The notes beneath the pieces were generated by a model. That model was not told the DNA's origin, did no database searches, and saw nothing but the letters and a program-made list of their open reading frames with translations. DNA of 64,000 nt from Desulfitibacter sp. BRH_c19 (GTDB lineage: Bacteria; Bacillota; DSM-16504; Desulfitibacterales; Desulfitibacteraceae): contig LOER01000023.1 in the NCBI GenBank assembly GCA_001515945.1, positions 1-64,000 of the forward strand. Reading direction: 5' to 3'. The number at the start of each line of letters is the position of its first letter. Position 1 is the first letter of the stretch. Shown piece by piece: positions 19,855-29,065 of the stretch. The translations under genes were made by a program, and so were the position numbers.

Positions 19855-20412
19855 CTACCCTCTATCTATAATATTTCTTATTATCAAGTTTTCATCCGAG
19901 CATACTACCTCATATCCAATTTTAAAGGAAAAACTATTTAATTCATTTAGTTCTTCCTTTGATATGTAATTAAAAAATCCAGTTCCTGAATATCTAAAAC
20001 TACAGTCAGTATCCACTTTGAATTGTATATGCCTTTCTTCTACTGGTTGTTTTAACTGGGCTACCAGCAGTTCATCCCAGGTTTTTTCTAAAAGGTCTAT
20101 TAAAAGATCTTCTTCAATGTCAATACCCTTTAGATTACTTTTACACTCTATAGCTAATGGAATACCTAATCTAAAGGCCTTATCAATTTGTGACATTAAT
20201 GATATTAGCAGTCTAGGATGAACTATTCTCAATAAGCTTCCTTTAAGATTTAATTCATTCATAGCATTTTTTATGTGTTTTTGAGCTTCGGTTCCTTTGT
20301 TTAACTGTATATACCCAAGGACAATTTGTAGATAGTTTACCACATCATGTTTCTGTAACCTAAGCAATCTAATGGCTTCTTCTATGTAAGTATCATCTTT
20401 CAAGAATATCAC
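19855..20412 (-). CDS. Spo0B-like phosphotransferase-domain protein
   Basis: About 185 residues. The N-terminal helical hairpin RLLRLQKHDVVNYLQIVLGYIQL closely resembles the SPOB_a helical domain of Spo0B and of citrate-type sensor kinases, with His22 in the phosphorylated position of RHDxxN. The remaining 120 residues would be a degenerate HATPase-like fold without ATP-binding boxes, as in Spo0B. It sits between rpmA and obg, exactly where spo0B lies in Bacillus. The start may be GTG at 20412 or TTG at 20403, which has the better-spaced GGAGTG. A role in sporulation phosphorelay is an inference; many Clostridia lack Spo0B. Confidence 0.75.
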   Translation of the reverse strand: MIFLKDDTYIEEAIRLLRLQKHDVVNYLQIVLGYIQLNKGTEAQKHIKNAMNELNLKGSLLRIVHPRLLISLMSQIDKAFRLGIPLAIECKSNLKGIDIEEDLLIDLLEKTWDELLVAQLKQPVEERHIQFKVDTDCSFRYSGTGFFNYISKEELNELNSFSFKIGYEVVCSDENLIIRNIIDRG

Positions 20413-20551
20413 TCCAATTATAGACTATATGTAGTAAATTCTTCATTTACTAAGAATTTCCTTCAAAATTCAACTAGCCTAAAATAAACTGGCGGAAGCC
20501 TTAGTTGTGCCAAAGTCCTCGCATTGATAAAAACTATATTCTCCCATAGTA

Positions 20552-20584
20552 CAAAAAGGCCCCTGAAAACAATCCAGGGACCTA
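20552..20584 (-). terminator. Intrinsic terminator after rpmA
   Basis: AGGTCCCTGG pairs with CAGGGGCCT on the minus strand and is followed by TTTTTGT, eight bases past the rpmA stop. It separates the L21-Prp-L27 operon from the Spo0B-obg group. Confidence 0.85.
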
Positions 20585-20591
20585 AATAAAC

Positions 20592-20873
20592 TTATACAGC
20601 GTGAATACTTACCTGTTTTTTATCCTTACCTTTTCTCTCATATCTTACAACACCATCAGATAAGGCAAATAAAGTATCATCTCTTCCTATTCCAACATTA
20701 CTTCCTGGATGGATTTTAGTTCCTCTTTGCCTTACCAGGATATTTCCTGCTAAAACTACCTGTCCATCATGTCTTTTAACACCTAGTCGTTTAGATTCAC
20801 TATCACGACCGTTTTTAGAACTACCAACACCTTTTTTCTGTGCAAATAATTGAAGATTCATTTTCAGCATCAT
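20592..20873 (-). CDS. rpmA: 50S ribosomal protein L27 with cleavable N-terminal extension
   Basis: A 93-residue L27. The N-terminus carries the Firmicutes extension ending in LQLFA just before [14 protein letters not shown], the motif cut by the Prp protease to expose the mature end that reaches the peptidyl-transferase centre. The rest ([28 protein letters not shown]) is typical L27. A second Met (NLQLF context) makes the exact start uncertain by a few codons. It directly follows prp. Confidence 0.96.
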   Translation of the reverse strand: MMLKMNLQLFAQKKGVGSSKNGRDSESKRLGVKRHDGQVVLAGNILVRQRGTKIHPGSNVGIGRDDTLFALSDGVVRYERKGKDKKQVSIHAV

Positions 20874-21212
20874 TTACACCTCCTTAAGAATTCTAACATG
20901 TGATGCATAACTTTCTTCAATGGATTGTATCCCAAGATACATTGTGGTTAATAAAATTTGAGCAGCTTTGTTCTCATCTGAAGTCAATTTGTTTTGCAAT
21001 TTACAATCCAAATAACCATCCTTTATTGAGTAGTTAAAGCTACTTTCGCATAAATACTTACCTAATCCAATAATCGTAGTTTGTGCTAGTACTGAAACTG
21101 CTGAACAAACTATATCTTGCCCCTTCTGTGAAAAGTGGGCATGACCTTCAATTTGAAAACCAACAATTTCTTTATTATCTTTATCTTTAAAAATAATTTT
21201 AACTATTACCAT
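20874..21212 (-). CDS. prp: Ribosomal-processing cysteine protease Prp
   Basis: A 112-residue protease that removes the N-terminal extension of L27. The catalytic pair is His24 (GHAHFS) and Cys36 (GQDIVCSAVS), both in family motifs. It lies between rplU and rpmA with four bases to rplU and none to rpmA, the standard order in Firmicutes, so enzyme and substrate are made together. Confidence 0.94.
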   Translation of the reverse strand: MVIVKIIFKDKDNKEIVGFQIEGHAHFSQKGQDIVCSAVSVLAQTTIIGLGKYLCESSFNYSIKDGYLDCKLQNKLTSDENKAAQILLTTMYLGIQSIEESYASHVRILKEV

Positions 21213-21216
21213 AACA

Positions 21217-21528
21217 TTAAGCTTCTATCTTTTCAACCTTTAACAAAGTATATGGTTGACGGTGCCCTTGCTTTCTCCTATAGTTCTTTTTAGGCTTATA
21301 CTTAAACACAAGGATTTTCTTAGCCTTGTCATGCTTAAGTACAGAGCATACAACTTTTGCTCCTTCAACCCTTGGAGTTCCAAACTTAAAATTGTCACCA
21401 TCCACAACAGCTAAAACATCTGAAATATCCAATGTGCTACCTTCTTCGGACTTTAAAAGTTCAACCCTAAAAAGTTCTCCTTCTTGTACCTTGTACTGCT
21501 TTCCACCACTTTCAACAATTGCATACAT
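21217..21528 (-). CDS. rplU: 50S ribosomal protein L21
   Basis: A 103-residue L21, which binds 23S rRNA domain II. Typical segments are [18 protein letters not shown] at the start and [24 protein letters not shown]-like basic residues near the end (here 80-98). GAGGAGG precedes the ATG. It is the first gene of its operon, behind a near-perfect promoter and a 125-base leader. Confidence 0.97.
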   Translation of the reverse strand: MYAIVESGGKQYKVQEGELFRVELLKSEEGSTLDISDVLAVVDGDNFKFGTPRVEGAKVVCSVLKHDKAKKILVFKYKPKKNYRRKQGHRQPYTLLKVEKIEA

Positions 21529-21660
21529 TATTATTTTCCTCCTCGTAAAGACTCGCTAGAAAAGGTGAGAACACAGAAATCATATTAATGAATTCCGGAT
21601 TACTTTTATAACCTTTTTTATGCGGTTTTGAACGGCAAAACTTTATTCTAACAATCATGA
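21529..21660 (-). promoter_or_regulatory. rplU leader region
   Basis: About 125 bases lie between the promoter at 21661-21689 and the rplU start. A small stem GTTTT/AAAAC is visible near the 5' end. L21 leaders with autogenous control exist in Firmicutes, but I cannot match this one to a known class. Confidence 0.35.
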
Positions 21661-21689
21661 ATTATATCATAGCATTCAATAAATGTCAA
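21661..21689 (-). promoter_or_regulatory. Sigma-A promoter of the rplU-prp-rpmA operon
   Basis: TTGACA (21684-21689) and TATAAT (21661-21666) are perfect consensus boxes separated by 17 bases. They lie immediately beyond the rng stop codon and read into the ribosomal protein operon. Confidence 0.88.
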
Positions 21690-21691
21690 AG

Positions 21692-23362
21692 TTAAATGAG
21701 CTCTCCTCTAGCATATGTTCTGTATGCTTTATTTATCTTTACTGACACTTCTTTACCAACAAAAGAAGACCCATTAATTATACTTAGAACATAGCCATTA
21801 ATACGTGCTATCCCATCTTTTCCATCACCACTTTGGGGTTCTTCTACTAATACTTTTATAATATCACCTTCCTTAACTGGCAGGTAGGCCTCCATTTCTT
21901 TATCCGATATACTCCGTACTTCCACATGTTCCAAATGGAAGCTCTCTTCTCCTTTTACTACAATAGTTTTTCCAGTAGATTCCTCTAATTTTTTAAGGGA
22001 AACACCATTACTACCAATTATTTGAGAGGCTAGTAAAGGATTAGCCATTATTAATAGAGCAGACTGCAATGTTCTTTCTGCCATGCTTCTAACCTTCTTC
22101 TTAGTCCTTAACGCTATAGTCTCAACGGAAAGAAGCTTACCCTTTCCTTCACAATACGGACAGTCATTTAACATGAGACTTTCTAAGCCCATCCTGGCTT
22201 TCTTCCTAGTCATTTCCACAAGCCCTAAGGTGGTAATTCCCATAATATTTGTCTTGGTTTTATCGTTTTTGAGTTCTTTTTCTAGAGCTTCCAAGACAAG
22301 CTGTTGATGCTCAGCCTTTTCCATATCAATAAAATCAATAATGATAATTCCACCAATATTCCTAAGCCTTAGTTGTCTGGCAATTTCAGCAGTTGCTTGT
22401 AAATTTGTATTAAGCACAGTAGCCTGAAGATTATCCTTGCCAATATATTTGCCTGTATTAATATCAATTGCTGTTAAAGCTTCAGTTTGATCTATAACAA
22501 TATAAGCTCCTGATTTAAGCCAAACCCTTTTGTTTAATGCTTCGTCTAATTGAGTAAGGATAGAATACCTTTCTAAAACATCTCCTTGTTCATAAACAAT
22601 TTTATACCTATATTGACAATCAAGTAGTGTCATTGCCTCAAGTATCTGATCTTTAACTTCAATAGAATTGACAATGATCCTTGTTACTTTTTCATCAAGG
22701 AGATCTCTAACCATTCTCTGAGTCAGACCTAAATCCTTATAGATAACTCTAGGCCCTGATGTTTTACTTAATCTCTTCTCTATTTTCTTCCAGATGCCTG
22801 TCAGGTTCTGCAGATCCATCTCTAGCTCGCTTTCCCCTGCGCCTTCAGCAACGGTACGAACTATTATACCCATATCTTCCGGCTTAATCTCATGGGAAAT
22901 CTTTTTAAGTCTTTCTCTTTCCTCTTCATTTTCAATTCTTCTTGACACACCCACATAATCCACATAAGGCATTAAAACTGTATATCTACCGGGTATAGTT
23001 ATATTACTCGTAACCCTAGCTCCTTTAGAACCTACAGGTTCCTTTGAAACCTGAACTAGTACTTGCTGCCCTTCCTTTAATAAATCACAAATACTTATCT
23101 GTGGTCCTTTAAAGGTTTCATCTATCATATTTTTAGATGGTGTAGCGTCCTCCACAAACAAAAAGGCATTTCTTTCCAAGCCTATATCAACAAAAGCAGC
23201 CTGCATACCCGGAAGTACATTTTTTACAATTCCTAGGTAGATGTTCCCCACGATACGTTTATTAAATTCTCTTTCTACATATACTTCCATCAGCGTCCCG
23301 TTTTCAACAACGGTTACTAAAATCTGTTCCTCTTGAACGTCTACTAGTAAATCCTTTTGCAA
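21692..23362 (-). CDS. rng: Ribonuclease E/G
   Basis: A 556-residue single-strand endoribonuclease of the RNase E/G family, acting in rRNA processing and mRNA decay. Order: an S1-like RNA-binding segment (about residues 35-125: GNIYLGIVKNVLPGMQAAFVD), the RNase H-like core, the catalytic region with ALTAIDINTGKYIGK and GGIIIIDFIDM carrying the metal-binding Asp residues, and the zinc-link motif CPYCEG near residue 408. It ends shortly after this, like RNase G. It heads a block with two radical-SAM-linked genes and precedes rplU, a common clostridial order. Confidence 0.94.
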   Translation of the reverse strand: MQKDLLVDVQEEQILVTVVENGTLMEVYVEREFNKRIVGNIYLGIVKNVLPGMQAAFVDIGLERNAFLFVEDATPSKNMIDETFKGPQISICDLLKEGQQVLVQVSKEPVGSKGARVTSNITIPGRYTVLMPYVDYVGVSRRIENEEERERLKKISHEIKPEDMGIIVRTVAEGAGESELEMDLQNLTGIWKKIEKRLSKTSGPRVIYKDLGLTQRMVRDLLDEKVTRIIVNSIEVKDQILEAMTLLDCQYRYKIVYEQGDVLERYSILTQLDEALNKRVWLKSGAYIVIDQTEALTAIDINTGKYIGKDNLQATVLNTNLQATAEIARQLRLRNIGGIIIIDFIDMEKAEHQQLVLEALEKELKNDKTKTNIMGITTLGLVEMTRKKARMGLESLMLNDCPYCEGKGKLLSVETIALRTKKKVRSMAERTLQSALLIMANPLLASQIIGSNGVSLKKLEESTGKTIVVKGEESFHLEHVEVRSISDKEMEAYLPVKEGDIIKVLVEEPQSGDGKDGIARINGYVLSIINGSSFVGKEVSVKINKAYRTYARGELI

Positions 23363-23368
23363 ATGACT

Positions 23369-24067
23369 TCACCCTTCCAATATGTCCATTGGAGTACATA
23401 AAGCATCATCTTTCAAAGCATACAGGGCTTCCCTTATAAAGTTGGGTCTGCCTTTTACCTTAAAATTCCCAAATGATATAAAAGCATCGTATACTTCCCC
23501 AGCTCTTACATTTCCTTTGCTTCCTGTTACTACAATAAATTTGAAAAACAAATTCATATCTTTAATTTCAGCGTCTACATAAAAAATTCCTTCTTTTATA
23601 TTAATTTCCTTTACCTTATCCTTGGTTTTCCTAGTAACTATCATCTCTTCCTGGTCAAGAAATCTTTTTACTACTTCATTTAATACCTCTTCTTTTATAT
23701 CTTCTTCCAACAGACATATTGCCCTGTATTTAGCTCTTTCTACTATAGCTGTCAATGATTCAACCTTGATCTTGATCTCTTTAACATCTAGTATCTCAAG
23801 ACTATTAATCAGGTTTTTATTAACTTCAATTTTGAAATCCTCTATATCCATTTCAGTAGAAAGTTCAATATCTAGATATTCACCTTCACTTGCTATCCCT
23901 ACAGAAAGAGCTGAAGCATAGCTTATTTTTGGATGTGGATTGAAGCCTTCGGAAAAGGCCAATGGAATCCTTGCTCTACGAAAAGCCCTTTCCATAGCTT
24001 TCATTAACTCCAGATGAGATAAAAAACGAGAACTTCCCATTTTTGCATATTTAACCCGTAGTTTCAT
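23369..24067 (-). CDS. Radical-SAM-linked DUF2344 protein
   Basis: A 232-residue protein of the DUF2344/TIGR03936 family. The N-terminus LRVKYAKMGSSRFLSHLELM followed by RRARIPLAFSEGFNPHPKISY is the family hallmark. It always travels with a TIGR03960 radical SAM protein, and here it overlaps that gene by 17 bases and is followed six bases later by rng. Its function is not established; a role in tRNA or rRNA modification is often suggested because of the gene neighbours. Confidence 0.88.
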   Translation of the reverse strand: MKLRVKYAKMGSSRFLSHLELMKAMERAFRRARIPLAFSEGFNPHPKISYASALSVGIASEGEYLDIELSTEMDIEDFKIEVNKNLINSLEILDVKEIKIKVESLTAIVERAKYRAICLLEEDIKEEVLNEVVKRFLDQEEMIVTRKTKDKVKEINIKEGIFYVDAEIKDMNLFFKFIVVTGSKGNVRAGEVYDAFISFGNFKVKGRPNFIREALYALKDDALCTPMDILEG

Positions 24068-25922
24068 TTTGCTTCCCCTTTATATCAAGATTAACATCAA
24101 ATCTAGAACATACTCCACAACCGCTGCATGGTTCAAGACGACAATCATAACTCCTAGCCTCAACCATTGCCTTCTCATACTCTTTATAAAGAAAACTTTT
24201 TGTAACTCCAACATCAATCAAATCCCATGGGAAAACTTCATTCTTATCTCTTTTCCTATATGCATAAAAGGTAGGGTCCAGATTATTTTCATCAAATGCT
24301 TCTAACCACTTCTCATATTTAAAAAATTCATCCCAACTATCAAATTTACAACCCTTTTCCCAAGCTCGTTTCAGGACTTTGCCTAATCTTCTATCTCCCC
24401 TTGAAACAACCGCCTCTAGTAAGCTTATCTGAGGACTGTGGTAGCTATATGATATCTTTTTATCTTTTAATAAATCTCTCAAATATTTCTGCTTCTGTTT
24501 TAAAACTTCTATTGTATCCTGAGGTTCCCACTGAAATGGAGTATGAGGTTTTGGAACAAAGGAAGAAACACTTACTGATATTTTCAATGTTCCCTTAGAG
24601 TTTTGTCTTTTCATAACATTCTTGCCAATGGTTAGCACTTTATGTGCCAACGCTGCTATGCCCTTTAAATCATCCTCTGTTTCTGTAGGCAACCCTATCA
24701 TAAAATATAGTTTAATAGCATTCCAGCCTTCTTGAAAGGCTCCAGTAACAGATCTCTCCAAATCCTCTTCTGTAACACCCTTGTTAATAACATCTCTTAA
24801 TCTCTGAGTCCCTGCCTCAGGCGCAAAGGTTAGACCTGTTTTTCGAACCTTTTGTATTTCCTTGGCAAGGTTTACTGAAAAGGCATCGACTCTTAAAGAG
24901 GGCAATGAGAGACTAACCCTATCAGATTCATGTTTATCAAGTAAACCCCTGGTAACCTGTTCGATGCATGAATAATCAGCAGAGCTTAAAGAAGTAAGAG
25001 ATATTTCCTCATAGCCTGTGTTCTCAAGAGAAAGCTGAGCTTGTTTCTGAAGAGTTTCAGGTGATTTTTCTCTTACTGGCCTATATAAGATGCCCGCCTG
25101 ACAAAATCTACATCCCCGAGTACAACCCCTTGCAACTTCTAGCATAACCCTATCATGTACAGCCTCAACAAAAGGTACAATAGGTTTAACGGGGAAATAC
25201 GCTTTATCAAAATCTTGTACTATTCTTCTTCTAACACCTTTATCATTTTCTGGATGGATTATAGTTTCTACAGTACCTTCCTCGTTATATTCAAAATCAT
25301 ATAAACGAGGAACATACACTCCGGAAATGCTGCTTATTTCTTTAAGAAATTCATCCTTTTTTAGAGAACCTTGTAGGTATTTATCTCTAACCTGGCCAAG
25401 AACCTCCAGTAATAATTCTTCTGAATCCCCCAACAAAAAGAAGTCTATAAAATCAGCCAATGGCTCTGGATTAAAAGCACATGGACCTCCTGCAATAACG
25501 AGGGGATAACTTTCATCCCTATCCCTTTGTAAAAGAGGTATCCCACCTAAATCAAGCATATTTAGAATGTTAGTATAGCTCATTTCATATTGCAATGTAA
25601 AACCTAAAACATCAAATTCTTTGAGCGGTTTTGTAGATTCCAGGCTAAATAGAGGTAAATCTCTTTTTCGTAACTCACCTTCCATGTCAACCCAAGGTGC
25701 AAAACATCTTTCCATTAAAAATTCCTCTGTTTCGTTTACCAGACCATAAAGTATTCTTAATCCCAGATGGGACATTGCTATTTCATAAACATCTGGAAAG
25801 CAAAAAGCCATTTTAACGGATACTTTATCCCAATCCTTATGTACAGAATTAAACTCATTGCCCAAATATCGAGCAGGTTTTTCTACTTCACCCAATACTT
25901 CAGATTCTAAAATATTCTTCAT
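24051..25922 (-). CDS. TIGR03960-type B12-binding/radical SAM protein
   Basis: A 623-residue radical SAM enzyme. The first 220 residues resemble a B12-binding-like domain (LGLRILYGLVNE, VIAGGPCAFNPEP), then the SAM cluster motif CTRGCRFCQAG (near residue 275) and a TIM-barrel core, ending with a cysteine motif CRLEPCSGCGVCSR that may bind another cluster. The family is unnamed but conserved in Clostridia next to DUF2344 and RNase G. The overlap with the DUF2344 gene indicates translational coupling. The reaction is unknown. Confidence 0.9.
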   Translation of the reverse strand: MKNILESEVLGEVEKPARYLGNEFNSVHKDWDKVSVKMAFCFPDVYEIAMSHLGLRILYGLVNETEEFLMERCFAPWVDMEGELRKRDLPLFSLESTKPLKEFDVLGFTLQYEMSYTNILNMLDLGGIPLLQRDRDESYPLVIAGGPCAFNPEPLADFIDFFLLGDSEELLLEVLGQVRDKYLQGSLKKDEFLKEISSISGVYVPRLYDFEYNEEGTVETIIHPENDKGVRRRIVQDFDKAYFPVKPIVPFVEAVHDRVMLEVARGCTRGCRFCQAGILYRPVREKSPETLQKQAQLSLENTGYEEISLTSLSSADYSCIEQVTRGLLDKHESDRVSLSLPSLRVDAFSVNLAKEIQKVRKTGLTFAPEAGTQRLRDVINKGVTEEDLERSVTGAFQEGWNAIKLYFMIGLPTETEDDLKGIAALAHKVLTIGKNVMKRQNSKGTLKISVSVSSFVPKPHTPFQWEPQDTIEVLKQKQKYLRDLLKDKKISYSYHSPQISLLEAVVSRGDRRLGKVLKRAWEKGCKFDSWDEFFKYEKWLEAFDENNLDPTFYAYRKRDKNEVFPWDLIDVGVTKSFLYKEYEKAMVEARSYDCRLEPCSGCGVCSRFDVNLDIKGKQNETTG

Positions 25923-25949
25923 GAAGATAACCCTCCTACCTTGTTGAGA

Positions 25950-25972
25950 TCAGAAGACAGAATACAGAATTC
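25950..25972. repeat. Dispersed 23-bp repeat, copy A
   Basis: A 23-base stretch beginning TCAGAAGACAGAATAC is repeated exactly at 43727-43749. The following 60 bases hold related CAGAAGA/TCTGACTCC words in both orientations. This is a low-complexity intergenic repeat of the kind scattered in clostridial genomes. Confidence 0.75.
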
Positions 25973-26126
25973 AGAAGATGGGGTCAAGCTCTTATTCTGA
26001 CTCCTGGATACTGACTACTATATTCTAGCTAACTTGACAGTCATGTATAGTATTATATTATTCTACAAAAAATAACCCCTTAGCAAGTCTACTAAAAGGC
26101 TATTCGTCACACTATCCTTATTTCCT

Positions 26127-26987
26127 TTAAATTCTTCCAATAGATATATCATCACCCTTTTTAAAATATTCCTCAATTAGTCTTTCTTCTGAGATTGTGC
26201 TTACTATTTCCCCTGCTTGGTTAAATACAAAAAAGAGATGATAGTTATTTGGGACAAGATGAGGTAATACCTCCTTGAGGGGTGTATTTTCTCTTACATA
26301 ATACGTCTTTAATTGTTGTATGTTTTCTTTTAAGATAATTTCTTTCTTATTAAGTAAATATCTAATGAAATGAAAAGATGCTGTTTTGTCCTGCTCACGC
26401 GCTGCATAAAATAAAAAACCAGCCATTGTAACTGCATTTAAATCCCATAGTCTCAAATATAATCCACTAACTGATATTAAAAGCAAAAGAACAGCAAGCA
26501 GCTTTCCCTGTTGAGCAGCTTTTTTAGTAGCATCAAAGATTCCTACTTTCTTGGAATACCAAGCTCTAAATATTCTCCCCCCATCTAGGGGTAATACTGG
26601 TATGAGATTAAACAATCCCATTATAATATTTAGTCTTATAAAAAATTGCAGCCAGTACTCTGAATTTAGATAATACTGGGCTGCCAAAGCTAAGCCTGCC
26701 ATAAAAAAGTTACTCAATGGACCAACTAAAGCTATTCTAACCTCTTCATTGGAATCAACTTCCAAAAAATCCAGTTTTGCAACTCCCCCAAATGGAAAAA
26801 GTTTTATCTCCTCAATGTTTACCTTATATCCCCTAGCAAGCATAGTGTGTGCTAATTCGTGGATGAAGACTACTAAAAATATGATAAGTGCTTGGGGAAG
26901 TACATTTGCAAAGCCATAGAAAACCATCATAAGTAAGAATAACTTATCTACTTTGACATCAATCTCATGATATTTAAATAGTCTCAC
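26127..26987 (-). CDS. spoIVFB: SpoIVFB-like site-2 intramembrane metalloprotease
   Basis: A 286-residue M50 family protease. The zinc-binding HELAH in VVFIHELAHTMLARGY and the second motif NLIPVLPLDGGRIFRAW are both present within membrane helices. A C-terminal CBS-like regulatory segment follows (about 225-280). In Bacillus it cleaves pro-sigma-K in the mother cell. It is the second gene after a LytM-domain partner, separated by 12 bases, as in the spoIVFA-spoIVFB pair. GTG start with GGAG upstream. Confidence 0.9.
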   Translation of the reverse strand: MRLFKYHEIDVKVDKLFLLMMVFYGFANVLPQALIIFLVVFIHELAHTMLARGYKVNIEEIKLFPFGGVAKLDFLEVDSNEEVRIALVGPLSNFFMAGLALAAQYYLNSEYWLQFFIRLNIIMGLFNLIPVLPLDGGRIFRAWYSKKVGIFDATKKAAQQGKLLAVLLLLISVSGLYLRLWDLNAVTMAGFLFYAAREQDKTASFHFIRYLLNKKEIILKENIQQLKTYYVRENTPLKEVLPHLVPNNYHLFFVFNQAGEIVSTISEERLIEEYFKKGDDISIGRI

Positions 26988-26999
26988 TTATAAACGCTC

Positions 27000-27677
27000 C
27001 TAAGGTGCTTCATTTAAAAAGTTTAGATATTGAAATGGATCTACTGGTTGATCCCCTTCCTTTATCTCAAAATGAAGCTGACCTTTGTCTGAGACACTAA
27101 TTCCTGCTTTAGCAATTATCTGCCCTTGGGTAATTACGTCTCCTTCTTGTACAAGTACTTCACTACAATTAGCATAAACTGTGATAAGCCCACTCCTATG
27201 CTCTAACTCTACAAACCTTCCCAACGCATCATTTATATCGACATTAATAACTTGGCCATCGAGTGCTGATCTAACGGGCGTCCCTACATCGGTCTCTATA
27301 TCTATCCCTGAATGGAATAGCTTCTGGGGGTTTCCTGAAATTTCAATCCATCCAAATTCTCTGATAACTGTTCCTGAAACAGGTAGTGTTAAATAGAGGT
27401 CATCATCCTTGGGGGCTACTACTTCAAATGCACCCTTATCTATGCTATCCATCCATAAACCTGTTGCTACCATTGTTTCAATGGCTGGTCCCCAATCACT
27501 ATCATAGGATGTCAAGTAATGGGAAGCCTGCATATGAAATTTTCGGGAAAAAACTCCGTCAAAACTCAAAATTCCTATACAAATAGCTAGTATTGCTGTA
27601 GCGGCTAATAGTTGTCTTACAATTGCTCTTGCAAAAATTCCAGGAGTATCACTCCTATTCATACCCCAATTATCCAT
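27000..27677 (-). CDS. spoIVFA: SpoIVFA-like membrane protein with inactive LytM/M23 domain
   Basis: About 225 residues: an N-terminal membrane helix (residues 20-40) and a C-terminal M23/LytM fold (about 100-220). HSGIDIETDVGTPV retains the first metal-site motif, and LHFEI the last, but the conserved catalytic His of the YxH motif is replaced by Asn (TVYANCS). This fits a non-enzymatic LytM domain as in SpoIVFA, which holds and restrains SpoIVFB until signalled from the forespore. I prefer the ATG at 27677 with GGAGGG ten bases upstream; a TTG six bases earlier is possible. Confidence 0.78.
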   Translation of the reverse strand: MDNWGMNRSDTPGIFARAIVRQLLAATAILAICIGILSFDGVFSRKFHMQASHYLTSYDSDWGPAIETMVATGLWMDSIDKGAFEVVAPKDDDLYLTLPVSGTVIREFGWIEISGNPQKLFHSGIDIETDVGTPVRSALDGQVINVDINDALGRFVELEHRSGLITVYANCSEVLVQEGDVITQGQIIAKAGISVSDKGQLHFEIKEGDQPVDPFQYLNFLNEAP

Positions 27678-27753
27678 TGGCAATGTTCCCTCCTCGGACA
27701 GGCAAGTTCACTAGTAAATATATTCATATTTTCAAGGAATATGCTTGCGCAGA

Positions 27754-27790
27754 ATAAAAAAAATGCAATCTTTTAAACGATTGCATTCCT
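27754..27790 (-). terminator. Intrinsic terminator after rodA
   Basis: AATGCAATCGTTTAAAAGATTGCATT is a tight hairpin followed by a run of eight U on the minus strand. It divides the min-rodA transcript from the spoIVFA-spoIVFB pair. Confidence 0.88.
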
Positions 27791-27812
27791 AAAATCTCTT
27801 TCAAGACCACTT

Positions 27813-28958
27813 TTAAAATATGATCTTTTTACGCCGTATGTTCACATTCAGAACAATTCCCAGCCCTATTAGATTTGCAAGCATGGAACTTCCTCCATAA
27901 CTAAAAAGTGGCAAAGGTAAACCTGTTATGGGCATAATTCCTATTGCCATACCCACATTTACGAAAACATGAAAAACTAGCATGGATGTGATTCCTGCAA
28001 CCATTAATACTCCAAACATATCCTTGGCATTGGCCATAATATCAATGCTCCTATATACTAGGAAAAAGTACAATGCAAGTATTATCACCGCACCAATAAA
28101 ACCAAGTTCCTCTCCAACAACAGAGAAAATAAAATCTGTATGATGTTCTGGAAGAAAGTTTAACTGTACCTGGGACCCCTGGAATAAACCTTTACCTGTC
28201 AAGCCCCCAGATCCAACAGCCACTTGGGATTGGATTAGCTGGTAGCCTGCTCCCCTGCCTCCCATTCCATCTTCGTAGGGATTTAGAAATACCACCAGAC
28301 GCATCAACTGGTAATCTTTTAAAGGTACCCAAGTTCCCCATTTTAAGTTAGAATATATAAGCCCTATGCCTCCTAGTAGACCGGTTGATATCAGTCCAAC
28401 TAAAAGTTTTGGGTTTGCACCAGCTATGAACATCATCCCAATGAATATAGCAACGAAAACTAAAGACGTTCCTAAATCCGGCTGCATTAATACCAATAAC
28501 ATGGGTATTGCAACAAAGACCAAGCATGGAATAAGTTGCTTAAGTGTTTCAAGTTTACCTTGTCTCTTAGCAAGAAAATCTGCAAAGGTAATTATAACTA
28601 GTATCTTAGCAAATTCTGATGCTTGAAATGCAAATGGTCCCATTGTAATCCACCTTTGAGCACCTTTTGCACTATGACCTAAAGGACTAAGCACTAAAAG
28701 CAAGATTATAATATTAAGCGCATATAAATACTTTGAGTACTTTTGAAACTGCTTATAATCAAATGATAATATAAACGTTATTGCTACAAGTCCAATAGCA
28801 ATAAATATTAATTGTCTTTTTACAAAAAAGAACGGATTGCTAGTATTGATAGCTGAAGCACTAGGCATTACTGTAATACTTAGTCCCAATATTCCTATTA
28901 GGGCTAAAACAAACATATAATCAATATTTTTAAGCATCTTTTTTTCTGGTAAATTCAT
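27813..28958 (-). CDS. rodA: RodA-type peptidoglycan glycosyltransferase (SEDS family)
   Basis: A 381-residue membrane protein with about ten helices of the FtsW/RodA/SpoVE family, polymerising lipid II for cell elongation together with a class B PBP. Signature stretches are FQASEFAKILVIITFADFLAKR, GLFQGSQVQLNFLPEHHTDFIFSVVGEELGF (split here: GLFQGSQ...HHTDFIF) and LPLFSYGGSS near the end. It follows minE behind a terminator and belongs to the mre-mrdA-min-rodA shape locus. Confidence 0.93.
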   Translation of the reverse strand: MNLPEKKMLKNIDYMFVLALIGILGLSITVMPSASAINTSNPFFFVKRQLIFIAIGLVAITFILSFDYKQFQKYSKYLYALNIIILLLVLSPLGHSAKGAQRWITMGPFAFQASEFAKILVIITFADFLAKRQGKLETLKQLIPCLVFVAIPMLLVLMQPDLGTSLVFVAIFIGMMFIAGANPKLLVGLISTGLLGGIGLIYSNLKWGTWVPLKDYQLMRLVVFLNPYEDGMGGRGAGYQLIQSQVAVGSGGLTGKGLFQGSQVQLNFLPEHHTDFIFSVVGEELGFIGAVIILALYFFLVYRSIDIMANAKDMFGVLMVAGITSMLVFHVFVNVGMAIGIMPITGLPLPLFSYGGSSMLANLIGLGIVLNVNIRRKKIIF

Positions 28959-29023
28959 ATCTTATTCCCCCATGCTTGTAATTATAACACATGGATAGGA
29001 CTTTTTAGTAATAGAAAAACTGG

Positions 29024-29053
29024 AATAAAAAATCCCCGTCAATGACAGGGATA
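29024..29053 (-). terminator. Intrinsic terminator after minE
   Basis: TCCCTGTCATTGACGGGGA followed by TTTTTTA on the minus strand, twelve bases past the minE stop. It may reduce read-through into rodA. Confidence 0.78.
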
Positions 29054-29065
29054 GATTAATAAAAT

